Positions 26,261 through 35,610 are shown, numbered from the stretch's first letter. The stretch: 64,000 bases of DNA from Bacteroidota bacterium (GCA_016702705.1 JADJDM010000021.1:1-64000); one strand, 5' to 3'. Made by a program: numbers and translations. The notes: generated by a model from the letters alone, not told the origin.

Positions 26261-27330
26261 ATTTTAAAATTAAGTCGTTAAATTCTTGTGTTTTATTTTT
26301 TAAGTCAATTTCAATTGGCAAAACGTATAATGGTAATTTGTTCAACCTATCAGCAAAGATACCATTTGTAATTTTAACGGCATCTTTTTCTGTGGTAATA
26401 ATCAGCTTGTTTTCGCCTTTTATGGCTTCAAATTTATTAACAATTACATTGATATCAGATTCAGAATATTCGTGATGATCAGGAAAATCAATATAGTCAA
26501 CATCATTAGCATATTCTCTAATAAAAGTAACCAAAGGCTTGTTGTTAGCTATACCCGAAAACAATACAACGTTGTATTTAAACAATTCCATCTCCGCTTT
26601 AAAGTGTTCTTTCGAATCATAAGCATGATAAAGGGCGCCGTATTTTAAGTAGGAGAAAAATAGATGTTGATATGGCCACGGTTTAATATCTTTAATAACA
26701 CTTTTTAAATCTACATTAGTAGCATTGTGTGGTGTTTTTGTAACGATGATTATATCTGCTCTTGCAGAGTTTTTCTTTGCTTCTCTTAATCTTCCTGAGG
26801 GCAAGTAAGTATCGTTTATATATAAATCAGTGTAATCAGTAAGTAAAATATTCATCCCGGCTTTTACTGCGCGGTGTTGAAATGCGTCATCTAAAATAAC
26901 TACTTCCGGAGCTTCAGCTTCTTTTAATAAATTTTCAATTCCTCTAACACGTTTAGCATCAACCGCAACTTTTATTTCGGGATGTTTTGTGTGAAATAGC
27001 ATTGGCTCATCGCCTAAAATTTCTGCGGTACTTTTACTATCTGCTAATATATAACCCTTACTTTTTCTTTTGTATCCTCTGCTTAATGTTGCAATTGCAA
27101 AATCTTTTTTTAACAAACGAATTAAATACTCAACATGTGGTGTTTTACCCGCCCCGCCTGCACACAAATTTCCAACACAAATTACCTTTGCATTTGTAAA
27201 TGATTTAGATTTAAAAACTTGCCAATCGTAAAATTTGTTCCTAATAGAAACAACAATCGCATAAATTAGCGAGATTGGATAGAGTAATATGTAAATTAGT
27301 TTTTTCAGAAAAATTTATTGCTACTAACAT
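26208..27330 (-). CDS. lpxK: Tetraacyldisaccharide 4'-kinase (lipid A synthesis), apparent frameshift at codon 7
   Basis: LpxK phosphorylates the lipid A precursor at the inner membrane. Motifs: P-loop [60 protein letters not shown] and the C-terminal [11 protein letters not shown]. The open frame reaches an upstream TAA at 27315-27317 without any ATG, and the first in-frame TTG (27167) falls inside the P-loop. An ATG at 27330 in another frame, with one base removed from the five-A run at 27309-27313, gives [20 protein letters not shown], a normal LpxK membrane anchor. Because lpxK is normally needed in lipid A producers, a sequence error or an unusual start (CTG 27308, ATT 27314) is likelier than gene loss. 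Confidence 0.88.
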
Positions 27331-27361
27331 AGAAATTATTCGATTAATAACCAAAACTCTT

Positions 27362-28057
27362 TTAGTTTTTGGTGAATTTATATCCAACGCCTCTAATTGA
27401 ATGAAAATACTTGTTTTCTGAGGACTCGAGCTCGAATATTTTCCTGAAATTTAAGATATAATTATCGATTGTTCGTGCGGAAGGATTTTCGCTGGGATTC
27501 CATAGTTGCTGCATTATCTCAGTGCGTGAAACGACTTGACCCTCTTTAGAAATTAGAAGCTTTAAAAGTTTCATTTCTCTATTTGGGACATCAATTTTTT
27601 TTCCACTATTATCAGTGATTTCAAAGGTATTAAAGTCGATTGAGAAATTACTAAGTATGTATTTATCTTCTTTTGCATTTGATTGATGGCGTTTTAAGAG
27701 AATTTGAACGCGAAGCAATAATTCTTCTAAATTAAATGGTTTTGTTAGATAGTCGTCCCCACCAGATTTTAACCCTTCAATTTTGTCGGCACCTGAACTT
27801 TTTGCGGATAAAAATAATATAGGAGTTTCGGAATTTATTTTTTTCATCTGTTTGCAGGCCTCTATTCCATTCAATTCTGGCAGCATAATGTCAAGTATTA
27901 CTAAATCAGGATTTTGATTTTTGAAAACTTCAATAGATTTTTGCCCATTATCAGCGATAATTACCGAATATCCTTCTAGTTCAAGGTTTAATTTTATAAC
28001 CGTGGCTAAATTGTTTTCATCCTCAACTAATAATATAAGTTTACCTGCCATATACAT
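27362..28057 (-). CDS. OmpR/PhoB-family response regulator
   Basis: The 231-residue regulator has a receiver domain (KLILLVEDENNLATVIKLN; phospho-acceptor Asp in LVILDIMLPELNG; LTKPFNLEELLLR). A winged-helix DNA-binding domain follows (VPNREMKLLKLLISKEGQVV, SARTIDNYILNFRKIF, IRGVGYKF). The start may be Met3 (28051, MAGKLILLV). No histidine kinase is adjacent, so the partner and targets are unknown. It is divergent from the protease gene across 114 bp. Confidence 0.88.
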   Translation of the reverse strand: MYMAGKLILLVEDENNLATVIKLNLELEGYSVIIADNGQKSIEVFKNQNPDLVILDIMLPELNGIEACKQMKKINSETPILFLSAKSSGADKIEGLKSGGDDYLTKPFNLEELLLRVQILLKRHQSNAKEDKYILSNFSIDFNTFEITDNSGKKIDVPNREMKLLKLLISKEGQVVSRTEIMQQLWNPSENPSARTIDNYILNFRKIFELESSENKYFHSIRGVGYKFTKN

Positions 28058-28113
28058 CTAATAAATATTAGAATTCAAACCTAAAACATATTTGTTAAAT
28101 ATCTTCGAATAGT

Positions 28114-28144
28114 TTGTTTTTTTTATTAAATTTATCTTAATTTG
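28114..28144 (+). promoter_or_regulatory. Likely promoter of the M43 protease gene
   Basis: TTG at 28114-28116 and TTAATTTG at 28137-28144 are 20 nt apart, close to the Bacteroidota -33/-7 pattern. The -7 box differs from TAnnTTTG at one position. The start codon is 28 nt downstream. Confidence 0.4.
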
Positions 28145-28171
28145 TTAAAAATAAACTTAACTAAAATACAC

Positions 28172-29149
28172 ATGAAAAAACAATTACTATCTGCGTCTGC
28201 GTTTCTTCTGTTCGGTTTTTCAACTATGTTTGCTCAGCATAATGTTATTGCTGGAAGCACTCAAGTTACAAAAGCTGGAACGCAAGAACAGCAATTTACG
28301 CGTTGCGCTTCTCCTGTGCCAAGTGCAGAGTGGGATACACAATTTAATAAATTGGTTGAACAATATATTAAAGATCATCAAGCGGATGCTACAGGAAAAG
28401 TTAATACAGTTCCTGCTACCATTCCGGTTGTTGTGCACATTATTCATAACCAAAACTCAGTTACACAAGAAAACATCAGCGCAGCGCAAGTTGCTTCTCA
28501 AATTACAGTTTTAAATGCTGACTTTGCTGGAACAAATACTGATATAACTAGTGTACCATCAATTTTTACAGGAGTTCAGGCTGGAAACACTCAAGTTCAA
28601 TTTTGTTTAGCGGTTACTGATCCAAACGGTAATCCTATGACTGAACCAGGTATTGACCGTAAAAAGTGGAATACCATTTCGGGAGCTACTGATCCTAATG
28701 CTGCATCTAGTGGAGCGGCGCTTCAAACTTTATTTAATAACACAATTAAACCAGCTACAATTTGGGACCCTACAAAATACATGAATATTTGGGTTGCAAA
28801 AATGGATGGTTCTGGTTTACTTGGATATGCTTCATGGCCTGCTGCTGCAGGTTTTCCTGGCGGACAACTGGGGACTGCAGAAACTAATCAAAATTCTGGA
28901 GTTGTTATTAATTGTTATGCTTTTGGTACATCTGGTATTGCTGGTACATCTGGTTATACACCTTATAATAAAGGGCGTACTGCAACTCACGAGGTAGGTC
29001 ACTGGTTAGGTTTACGCCATATCTCTGGTGATGCAGCTTGTGGTGATGATTTTTGTAATGATACTCCTAAGCAAAAAGGTGGTTTTGGTGGTGGTCAAGG
29101 TGGTTTAAACTATAGCTGCCCTTCTTTTCCCATACTTACCTTCAGGTGA
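28172..29149 (+). CDS. Pappalysin-like M43 zinc metalloprotease, N-terminal part (frameshifted)
   Basis: From ATG 28172 the product begins with signal peptide MKKQLLSASAFLLFGFSTMFAQ. A pro-region follows (TIPVVVHIIHNQN, ITVLNADFAGTN), then the catalytic core with zinc motif THEVGHWLGLRH. This is the M43 (pappalysin) HExxHxxGxxH motif. The frame ends shortly after (YSCPSFPILTFR). Removing one base from the T4C3 run at 29124-29131 gives YSCPSFPYLPSGECTGANS and joins it to the downstream part, so the two are one gene of about 757 residues. The calcium-site region and Met-turn lie in the second part. A truncated product would be inactive. Confidence 0.85.
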   Translation: MKKQLLSASAFLLFGFSTMFAQHNVIAGSTQVTKAGTQEQQFTRCASPVPSAEWDTQFNKLVEQYIKDHQADATGKVNTVPATIPVVVHIIHNQNSVTQENISAAQVASQITVLNADFAGTNTDITSVPSIFTGVQAGNTQVQFCLAVTDPNGNPMTEPGIDRKKWNTISGATDPNAASSGAALQTLFNNTIKPATIWDPTKYMNIWVAKMDGSGLLGYASWPAAAGFPGGQLGTAETNQNSGVVINCYAFGTSGIAGTSGYTPYNKGRTATHEVGHWLGLRHISGDAACGDDFCNDTPKQKGGFGGGQGGLNYSCPSFPILTFR

Positions 29150-29189
29150 ATGTACTGGTGCAAATTCAGCAACAACTGTAGGAAGTGAA

Positions 29190-30446
29190 ATGTTTATGAA
29201 TTACATGGATTATGTTGATGATGCTTGTATGTATTTATTTACAGCAAATCAAAAAACGCGTATTCAAACTGCAATGACAAACGGAACTTACAGAAAAGAT
29301 TTAGGTACTCATGGATTGTGTAATTCTGGACCAAGTGCGCCTACAGCTTCATTTACTCTTCCTTCAACAGGTTGTTTTAATATTGCCGTAACGGCATCTA
29401 ACACTTCAAGTGGAAGCCCTACTCCTACTTATGCATGGTCTTCAAGTCCTTCAACTGGTGTAACTTTTTCTAGTACAACTGCAACTTCTCCTAACATTAC
29501 TTTTGCTAATGTTGGAACGTATACAATTACATTGGTAGCAACAAATGGTTCTGGTTCACAAAACGCTACTCAGGTAATTTCAATTTCTAATTGTACACTT
29601 ACACAATGCGATACAATTTATAATATTCCTGATACAAGTAGTTTAGTAATGTACACAACTGGTGGTGGTTATGTAAATGGAAATAATCAATACGGTGATT
29701 CGCACAAAGGTGAGTATTTTACTCAACCAGGTATTTCTGGTAACCAAGTAACTGGTGTAATTGCTTATTTCTACAAAAATGGAAATAATGGTACTGGTGG
29801 AAACACTGCAAACAATATCGCTTTCCAATTATATGCAGGAAATAACACAACAGGTCCTTCAGGTGCTGCTGTTAGAAGTAATAATGTTACTTTAGGAACA
29901 CTTGCGACTAATGGTATTCAAAACGGAACAATTTTATATTATTCCCACACTTTCTCAAGTCCTTACACTTTAACAGCTAATGAATTTTTAGCAGCAGTTC
30001 AATTACCAACTACTGCTGGAGATACTGCTGTTTTATATTCAAGAATATTAGGCGTACCAACTACTAATACTGCTTGGGAAAAAAATGGAACAACATGGAA
30101 CCCATATTCTAGTGGAGCTGCATGGAGTTCAAATGGTGCTTTAGCCTTATTCCCTATTATTTGCCCAGTTTCTGTTGGTTTAGCTGCAAGTTCTTTAAAT
30201 ACACAAGTTGCTATTTATCCTAATCCAAGTACTGGAGTAATTAACTTTGCTTTTGCTTTAACTAAACAATCTGATGTTAAGATTGAAGTTACAAATATCT
30301 TAGGACAAACAGTTTATACTAGTTTTGAGAAGAATGTATCTGGAGATATTAAGACAATTAACTTAGGAGATATAAATAAAGGTGTTTACTTAGTAACAGT
30401 TTCTACAGCTACTGAGAAATTAGTAAGAAAAGTAGTTATTGACTAA
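29190..30446 (+). CDS. M43 protease, C-terminal part: Met-turn, PKD-like domain and T9SS tail
   Basis: This is the continuation of the preceding gene in the next frame. It opens with MFMNYMDYVDDACMYLFT, the Met-turn of the protease. A PKD-like beta domain follows (YAWSSSPSTGVTFSSTTA, FANVGTYTITLVATNGSG), then a region of about 150 residues with no recognised fold. It ends in a type A sorting domain (VAIYPNPSTGVINFAFAL to LVRKVVID). The open frame extends upstream of the listed ATG to the junction near 29131. On its own it lacks a signal peptide, so separate expression is unlikely. Confidence 0.85.
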   Translation: MFMNYMDYVDDACMYLFTANQKTRIQTAMTNGTYRKDLGTHGLCNSGPSAPTASFTLPSTGCFNIAVTASNTSSGSPTPTYAWSSSPSTGVTFSSTTATSPNITFANVGTYTITLVATNGSGSQNATQVISISNCTLTQCDTIYNIPDTSSLVMYTTGGGYVNGNNQYGDSHKGEYFTQPGISGNQVTGVIAYFYKNGNNGTGGNTANNIAFQLYAGNNTTGPSGAAVRSNNVTLGTLATNGIQNGTILYYSHTFSSPYTLTANEFLAAVQLPTTAGDTAVLYSRILGVPTTNTAWEKNGTTWNPYSSGAAWSSNGALALFPIICPVSVGLAASSLNTQVAIYPNPSTGVINFAFALTKQSDVKIEVTNILGQTVYTSFEKNVSGDIKTINLGDINKGVYLVTVSTATEKLVRKVVID

Positions 30447-30464
30447 TTGATAATAATTTGAATT

Positions 30465-30504
30465 AAAAAGAGGCGCCCCGTTTTCGAGGCGCCTCTTTTT
30501 TTTT
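30465..30504 (+). terminator. Rho-independent terminator after the M43 protease gene
   Basis: AGAGGCGCC and GGCGCCTCT form a GC-rich stem with a short loop, preceded by A5 and followed by a nine-T run. It lies 18 bp after the stop codon. It may also stop leftward transcription from lepB. Confidence 0.9.
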
Positions 30505-30562
30505 GTAAATAAAATGAGCGAAGGGGAATCTAAGTGTATATTCTAATTTGAGTTACGCTTAA

Positions 30563-31606
30563 CTATTTAATCTTCGTAAAACCTCTATCCCATCTACTTT
30601 TTTGTTTTGTCTTATCATAACTATAAAAAATAATCCATGCTTTTCCTACAATATGATCTTCTGGTAAGAATCCCCAATACCTCGAATCCATGGAGTTGTG
30701 TCTGTTATCTCCCATCACAAAATAGTAATTCATTTTAGTAACATACTTATTTGTTGTGTCTCCGTTTATTATGAATTTATTGTTTTTATAATCTAGTTTA
30801 TTGTTTTCATACACCGTAATAAGCCTTCGATACAAAACAATATTATTGCTGTCAAGCTTTAATGTGTCTCCTGCCTTTGGAATGTAAAGCGAGCCAAAAT
30901 TATCTATGTTCCAAGGATACACCTGTGAATAGGGAAATACTGTTTCATCCCAAAGTTCATTTTTTTCAATGTTTATTTCAGAACTGATTACATTTTTATG
31001 AGCCCTCATTTTTAGATAATTCTTTTCCGTTAAGCTATATGAATAATCACCCTTTTGAGAAATTAAGCCGCCTTCATTAATGTTATTTTCGTTTAAAAAT
31101 GTAGAATCTAAACCTGCATCCTTTGTTTTAATAGTGTAGTTGTGTTGCGTACAATCATTAAAATTTTGTTGAATGTTATTGATGAATAATTTAGTGTCAA
31201 TTATTCCAATCGAATCACCAGGTAATCCAACACAACGTTTTACAAAGTGTGTTCTATGGTCAATAGGAAATTCATCTTCAACTGGGTAATTAAAAACAAT
31301 TACATCATTACGTTCAATAGTTGGATTTCCTCCAATTCTAAAATAGGGCAGTTGCCAAAAATCTGAATACCATTTTTTTTCTACAAATGGAGTGCTTAAT
31401 GGAGTCATTGATATGCGCGGACCATAGGCCATTTTATTCACTAAAATAAAATCACCATTCAACAAGGTTTTTTCCATCGAAGGCGACGGAATAGTAAAAG
31501 GTTCGATTACACATCCTCTAATAAAAATAACTAATAAGAAAGCAATGCCAAATGCTTTAGCCCAATCCATTAGTTTTTTGTTTTTAAAGAATGTAAGAAT
31601 GCTCAT
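30563..31606 (-). CDS. lepB: Signal peptidase I
   Basis: The 347-residue enzyme has one N-terminal membrane segment (DWAKAFGIAFLLVIFIRGCVI), then the catalytic Ser43 in IPSPSMEKTLLNGDFILVNK and the general-base Lys123 in HFVKRCVGLPGDS. It ends in GDNRHNSMDSRYWGFLPEDH, the conserved box of the family. It removes signal peptides on the periplasmic side of the inner membrane, so it should process the many secreted proteins in this window. The large insert between the catalytic Lys and the final box is usual for Bacteroidota. Confidence 0.93.
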   Translation of the reverse strand: MSILTFFKNKKLMDWAKAFGIAFLLVIFIRGCVIEPFTIPSPSMEKTLLNGDFILVNKMAYGPRISMTPLSTPFVEKKWYSDFWQLPYFRIGGNPTIERNDVIVFNYPVEDEFPIDHRTHFVKRCVGLPGDSIGIIDTKLFINNIQQNFNDCTQHNYTIKTKDAGLDSTFLNENNINEGGLISQKGDYSYSLTEKNYLKMRAHKNVISSEINIEKNELWDETVFPYSQVYPWNIDNFGSLYIPKAGDTLKLDSNNIVLYRRLITVYENNKLDYKNNKFIINGDTTNKYVTKMNYYFVMGDNRHNSMDSRYWGFLPEDHIVGKAWIIFYSYDKTKQKSRWDRGFTKIK

Positions 31607-31717
31607 ATATAAATTATACCCTCTTTTTTAAAAGATGTTACAAGCAAAGTAAATTTCTTTTTAAAATTAGGGGAAACAAAGGTAGTATATAATTATGTGT
31701 TGTGAATTTTTAATATG

Positions 31718-31731
31718 TTAGATTAATCTAA
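31718..31731. promoter_or_regulatory. Palindromic operator-like site upstream of the NRAMP gene
   Basis: TTAGATTAATCTAA is a perfect 14-bp palindrome that ends 4 nt before the -33 element of the predicted promoter. Its size, symmetry and place before a Mn/Fe transporter gene fit a site for a DtxR/MntR-type metal repressor. The regulator assignment is inference. Confidence 0.5.
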
Positions 31732-31735
31732 TAAA

Positions 31736-31765
31736 TTGATTATATTGATATAATTACTAAATTTG
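31736..31765 (+). promoter_or_regulatory. Promoter of the NRAMP transporter gene
   Basis: TTG at 31736-31738 is 19 nt from TAAATTTG at 31758-31765, an exact match to the Bacteroidota TAnnTTTG -7 box. The ATG is 8 nt after the box, so the leader is at most a few bases long. Confidence 0.65.
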
Positions 31766-31773
31766 CAGCTCAA

Positions 31774-33645
31774 ATGGCCGAGAATACAGAGCATAAATCA
31801 TTAAGTGAGATACATTCAAGCGTTAACACAACAGCCGTAAGCGGTTGGAGAAAACTCTTTGCCTTTTTTGGCCCTGCTTACATGATTAGCGTTGGTTACA
31901 TGGATCCAGGAAATTGGGCAACTGATATTGCTGGAGGAAGTTTATTTGGTTATAAATTACTTTGGGTGTTGGTAATGAGTAATCTCATTGCTATTTTATT
32001 GCAAACATTAAGCGCTCGTTTAGGTATTGTTACAGGAAAAGATTTAGCACAAGCATCTCGCGAAACTTACCCACCTTTTGTAAATTTTGTATTATATATT
32101 TTAGCCGAACTAGCTATTGCAGCCTGCGACCTTGCTGAGGTAATTGGTATGGCCATTGGAATTAAATTGTTGTTTGGATTACCATTGCTTGCTGGTGTTT
32201 GTATTACTGTACTCGATACTTTTTTGCTCCTTTTTCTATTGCACTTTGGTGTACGAAAATTAGAGGCATTTATTATTTGTTTGGTTGCTTTAATCGGGGC
32301 ATGTTTTGCAGTGGAAATGTTTTTAGCGCAACCTGCAATTGGCGATATATTTTCAGGTATGATACCAAGTATTCCAAATGCAGAAGCTTTGGCTATTGCA
32401 ACAGGAATTATTGGCGCAACAGTTATGCCTCATAATTTATACTTACATAGTTCGTTAGTGCAAACCCGAAAATTTGAAAAAACTGAACCTGCAATTAGAA
32501 AAGCAATAAAGTTTAATACAATTGATACTGTTATTGCTCTGAATCTGGCATTGTTCGTTAATGCAGGTATACTTATTTTAGCAGCGTCTTCTTTTAATAC
32601 AAATGGATTGCATGTAACTAGTATAGAAGAAGCTCATAAATTAATTGCCCCGCTTTTAGGAACAAGTGTTGCAGCTATTCTATTTGCAGTTGCGCTCATT
32701 GCAGCAGGGCAAAGCAGCACGGTTACAGGTACTTTGGCCGGACAAATAATAATGGAAGGTTATTTAAATTTACGTTTGCAACCTTGGGTTCGCCGTTTAA
32801 TTACACGTTGTTTGGCAATTATACCTGCTATCATAGTTATACTTTATTTCGGAGATAAAGCAGTTGGTGATATGTTGATCCTCAGTCAAATTATACTTAG
32901 TATGCAATTAGGTTTTGCGGTTATTCCGCTTATTCATTTGGTAAGCAATAAAAAAAGTATGGGGACCTTTGCCATTAAACCAATAACAAAAATTTTAGCT
33001 TGGACATCTGCATCTGTTATCGTGTTTCTTAATGGTATGTTGGTTTATGAGCAAGTAGTAGGGGCAATTAAAACGAGTGATTTGCCTGGTTTAATTGGTT
33101 CTATTTTAATTCCAGTATGCTTATTTTTTTGTGGAGTATTGGTTTACATAATTGTTAAACCATTTATTTCGCCTAAGAATGAAGAAGAATATAAACCGCA
33201 TGGAGAATTAAAAGACCTGGTTATTAATACATCTTTCAAATACACTAAAATTGCTATTCCAGTAGATTTTTCTGTCGTTGATTCAAAGGCTATCAGCAAA
33301 GCATTAAGTTTAGGGGGAAAAGAATGTGAGTATGTGTTAATTCATGCAGTAGAATCAACCAACGCGATATTGCACGGAAAAAATAGCGATGATTTGGAAA
33401 CACATGAAGATTTAAAAAAGCTACAAGTGTATTTATCGCAAGTTGAGGAGCATGGTTACAATTGCTCAATAAAGCTTGGTTTTGGAAAGGCATCGGCAGT
33501 TATACCCGAAATAGTGAATGAATTGGGTTGCAATTTGGTTGTTATGGCTCCACATGGGCATGGGGGCTTAAAGGATTTATTGTTTGGAACCACTTTGGAA
33601 AAGGTTCGTCATCGCATTTCGGTGCCGCTTATGATTGCCGGCTAA
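31774..33645 (+). CDS. mntH: NRAMP-family Mn2+/Fe2+ transporter fused to a universal-stress (UspA) domain
   Basis: Residues 1-470 form an NRAMP transporter with about 11 membrane segments, including the metal-binding MDPGNWATDIAGGS in TM1 and GATVMPHNLYLHSSLVQTR in TM6. Residues about 485-623 are a UspA domain (YTKIAIPVDFSVVDSKAISK, then VVMAPHGHGGLKDLLFGTTLEKV, with the G-x-x-G-x9-G-S/T-like nucleotide loop). NRAMP proteins import Mn2+ or Fe2+ with protons. Plain MntH is about 410-450 residues, so the tail is an added cytoplasmic sensor or regulatory domain. A palindromic operator and a strong promoter precede the gene, which suggests metal-dependent control. Confidence 0.9.
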   Translation: MAENTEHKSLSEIHSSVNTTAVSGWRKLFAFFGPAYMISVGYMDPGNWATDIAGGSLFGYKLLWVLVMSNLIAILLQTLSARLGIVTGKDLAQASRETYPPFVNFVLYILAELAIAACDLAEVIGMAIGIKLLFGLPLLAGVCITVLDTFLLLFLLHFGVRKLEAFIICLVALIGACFAVEMFLAQPAIGDIFSGMIPSIPNAEALAIATGIIGATVMPHNLYLHSSLVQTRKFEKTEPAIRKAIKFNTIDTVIALNLALFVNAGILILAASSFNTNGLHVTSIEEAHKLIAPLLGTSVAAILFAVALIAAGQSSTVTGTLAGQIIMEGYLNLRLQPWVRRLITRCLAIIPAIIVILYFGDKAVGDMLILSQIILSMQLGFAVIPLIHLVSNKKSMGTFAIKPITKILAWTSASVIVFLNGMLVYEQVVGAIKTSDLPGLIGSILIPVCLFFCGVLVYIIVKPFISPKNEEEYKPHGELKDLVINTSFKYTKIAIPVDFSVVDSKAISKALSLGGKECEYVLIHAVESTNAILHGKNSDDLETHEDLKKLQVYLSQVEEHGYNCSIKLGFGKASAVIPEIVNELGCNLVVMAPHGHGGLKDLLFGTTLEKVRHRISVPLMIAG

Positions 33646-33739
33646 TACGGTTTAACAAATTAGTTTGCTTTGAGAGGCAAGTATTTTTCATTATTACTTT
33701 TTTTTGACTTAATTTTGAAATGCTCAAATAAAAAAAACT

Positions 33740-35326
33740 ATGCAATTTAATTTTTCAAAAGTACTGCTCTTAACATTGTTGTTTTCATCTTTTAGTATTA
33801 TTGCTCAAGATGAAAATGAACCGATAACTAAAACGGATCCAAAGGTTTCGGAGCAAAAAATGCTTAGTGGTAATTACGATGAAGCCTTAGATGACTTTTT
33901 AAATTTACATGCTGAAGAGCCTTCTAATAATAAATACACTTATAACATTGCCGTTTGTTATTTAAATATTAATGGTAACAAAGCTAAAGCTGTTCCGTAT
34001 TTAGAAAAACTGGTGCGTCATGATAAACATGATCCTAATGTTGAATATTTATTAGGAAGAGCATATCATTATGCAAATAAATTTGATGAAGCTATTTCTT
34101 ACTTCACTAAATTTAAAACCAATGCTAAAGGAACTCAAGAGAACCTTAAAAATGTTGATCAACAAATGCAGTATTGTTTAAACGCAAAAGAGTTAATGAA
34201 ATTCCCTGCAGATGTTAAGTTTGAGAGCATGGGATATAATGTAAACTCAGAATATAACGAGCATTATTCTTTTATTCCTGCTGATGAATCATTTGTTGTG
34301 TTTAATACCAATCGTCCCGAAAAAAATTCGTTCAAAGATGAGAACGGGGAGTATAAGAATTCAATTTATATTTCTGAAGTAATTGATGGAGAATATCAAA
34401 AAGCATATTTAATCGGCGCACCAATTTGTAAAGGCAATACAGGAGAAGAAGTAATTGGTTTAAGTGCTAATGGAAAAACATTGTTGATGTTAATTAAAGA
34501 TAGTAAAGGTCTTGGTAATATTTACATCAGCGAAAAGGATGAAAACGGAACATTCAAAAAACCTGTAATGCTTGATAAAAATATTAATTCGGCTTCCGAT
34601 GAAATTGCAGCATCATTAAGTGCTGAAGGAGATCAAATTTATTTTGCAAGTAATCGCCCTGGCGGATTTGGAGGGATTGATTTGTACATGAGTAGAAAAC
34701 AACCTAACGGAACTTGGAGTTTGCCAAACAATTTAGGGCCTGCAATTAACACAGCGTTAGATGAAGATTTTCCTAACATTGCTCCAGATGGGAAGACACT
34801 TTACTTTAGTAGTAAAGGACACACTTCAATGGGTGGTTATGATATTTTTAAAGCAAACTTTGATGAAGAAAATCAAAAGTGGGAAAACGCAAAAAATATT
34901 GGATATCCCGTTAATACAACAGGTGATGATATGAATTATAGAGCCTCGTCAAATGCACGTTACGGTTATATTTCTGCAATTCGTTCCAATGGGATGGGAG
35001 ATTATGATATTTACCGCGTTGTGTTTAATGAGATTGATCCAGAATTAACAGTTTTAAAGGGAATTATTTTGTCCGAAGATGGCTCTGCAATTAATTATCC
35101 TGATGTATTACTTTCAGTGTGGGATAATAAAACAAAGGAATTAGTTGGCACTTATTTACCAAATTCAAATACTGGTAAATACGTTGTGATTCTTTCGCCT
35201 GGAAATTACTTAATGGAGGTTGAGTTGTATGGATTTAAAATAGCAACGCGAAAACTTGAAATAAAGGACAAAATATCTTATCAATCTGAAATGGATTTGG
35301 ATATTAAACTTCAAGTACCAAAATAA
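33740..35326 (+). CDS. TPR and PD40 (WD40-like) propeller protein, PorE-like without OmpA
   Basis: The 528-residue protein has a signal peptide (VLLLTLLFSSFSIIAQ). TPR-like helices cover about residues 40-145 (GNYDEALDDFLNLHAEEPSN, YANKFDEAISYFTKF). A PD40 propeller spans about 165-430 with repeats such as GDQIYFASNRPGGFGGIDLY and GKTLYFSSKGHTSMGGYDIF. A C-terminal carboxypeptidase-D-like domain follows (LTVLKGIILSEDGSAINYPDVLL). The layout matches T9SS-associated PorE/PorW-type proteins but lacks the terminal OmpA domain. It is predicted periplasmic; its function is unknown. Confidence 0.78.
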   Translation: MQFNFSKVLLLTLLFSSFSIIAQDENEPITKTDPKVSEQKMLSGNYDEALDDFLNLHAEEPSNNKYTYNIAVCYLNINGNKAKAVPYLEKLVRHDKHDPNVEYLLGRAYHYANKFDEAISYFTKFKTNAKGTQENLKNVDQQMQYCLNAKELMKFPADVKFESMGYNVNSEYNEHYSFIPADESFVVFNTNRPEKNSFKDENGEYKNSIYISEVIDGEYQKAYLIGAPICKGNTGEEVIGLSANGKTLLMLIKDSKGLGNIYISEKDENGTFKKPVMLDKNINSASDEIAASLSAEGDQIYFASNRPGGFGGIDLYMSRKQPNGTWSLPNNLGPAINTALDEDFPNIAPDGKTLYFSSKGHTSMGGYDIFKANFDEENQKWENAKNIGYPVNTTGDDMNYRASSNARYGYISAIRSNGMGDYDIYRVVFNEIDPELTVLKGIILSEDGSAINYPDVLLSVWDNKTKELVGTYLPNSNTGKYVVILSPGNYLMEVELYGFKIATRKLEIKDKISYQSEMDLDIKLQVPK

Positions 35327-35370
35327 TTTATATACCCTTTTTGTGGTATGATAAATTCCTCCTTTATGGC

Positions 35371-35378
35371 TAAATTTG
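35371..35378 (+). promoter_or_regulatory. -7 promoter box of feoAB
   Basis: TAAATTTG matches the Bacteroidota -7 consensus and ends only 4 nt before the feoA ATG, so the transcript would be leaderless or nearly so. A clear TTG -33 element is not evident at the normal spacing. Confidence 0.45.
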
Positions 35379-35382
35379 CACC

Positions 35383-35610
35383 ATGTCAACTTTAGCTCAA
35401 TTAATTCCGGGTCAAAAAGCCATTATTCAACGTTTTACGGATGATGACCTTTCATTAAAACTAATGGAAATGGGATGCATTCCGGGCGAAGAAGTTGAAT
35501 TTAAAAGAACAGCTCCCTTAGGAGACCCAATAGAAATATTAGTTTCGGGTTATTTATTAAGCTTACGAAAAGCAGAAGCACAAACTATTATTGTTGTAGA
35601 AAGTGAGTAG
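35383..35610 (+). CDS. feoA: Ferrous iron transport protein A
   Basis: This 75-residue SH3-like protein has the FeoA pattern STLAQLIPGQKAIIQRF, LKLMEMGCIPGEEVEFKRTAPLGDP and SGYLLSLRKAEAQTI. FeoA assists the FeoB iron transporter at the cytoplasmic side of the membrane. It overlaps the feoB start by 8 bp and ends in TAG, so the two are translationally coupled. Confidence 0.92.
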   Translation: MSTLAQLIPGQKAIIQRFTDDDLSLKLMEMGCIPGEEVEFKRTAPLGDPIEILVSGYLLSLRKAEAQTIIVVESE

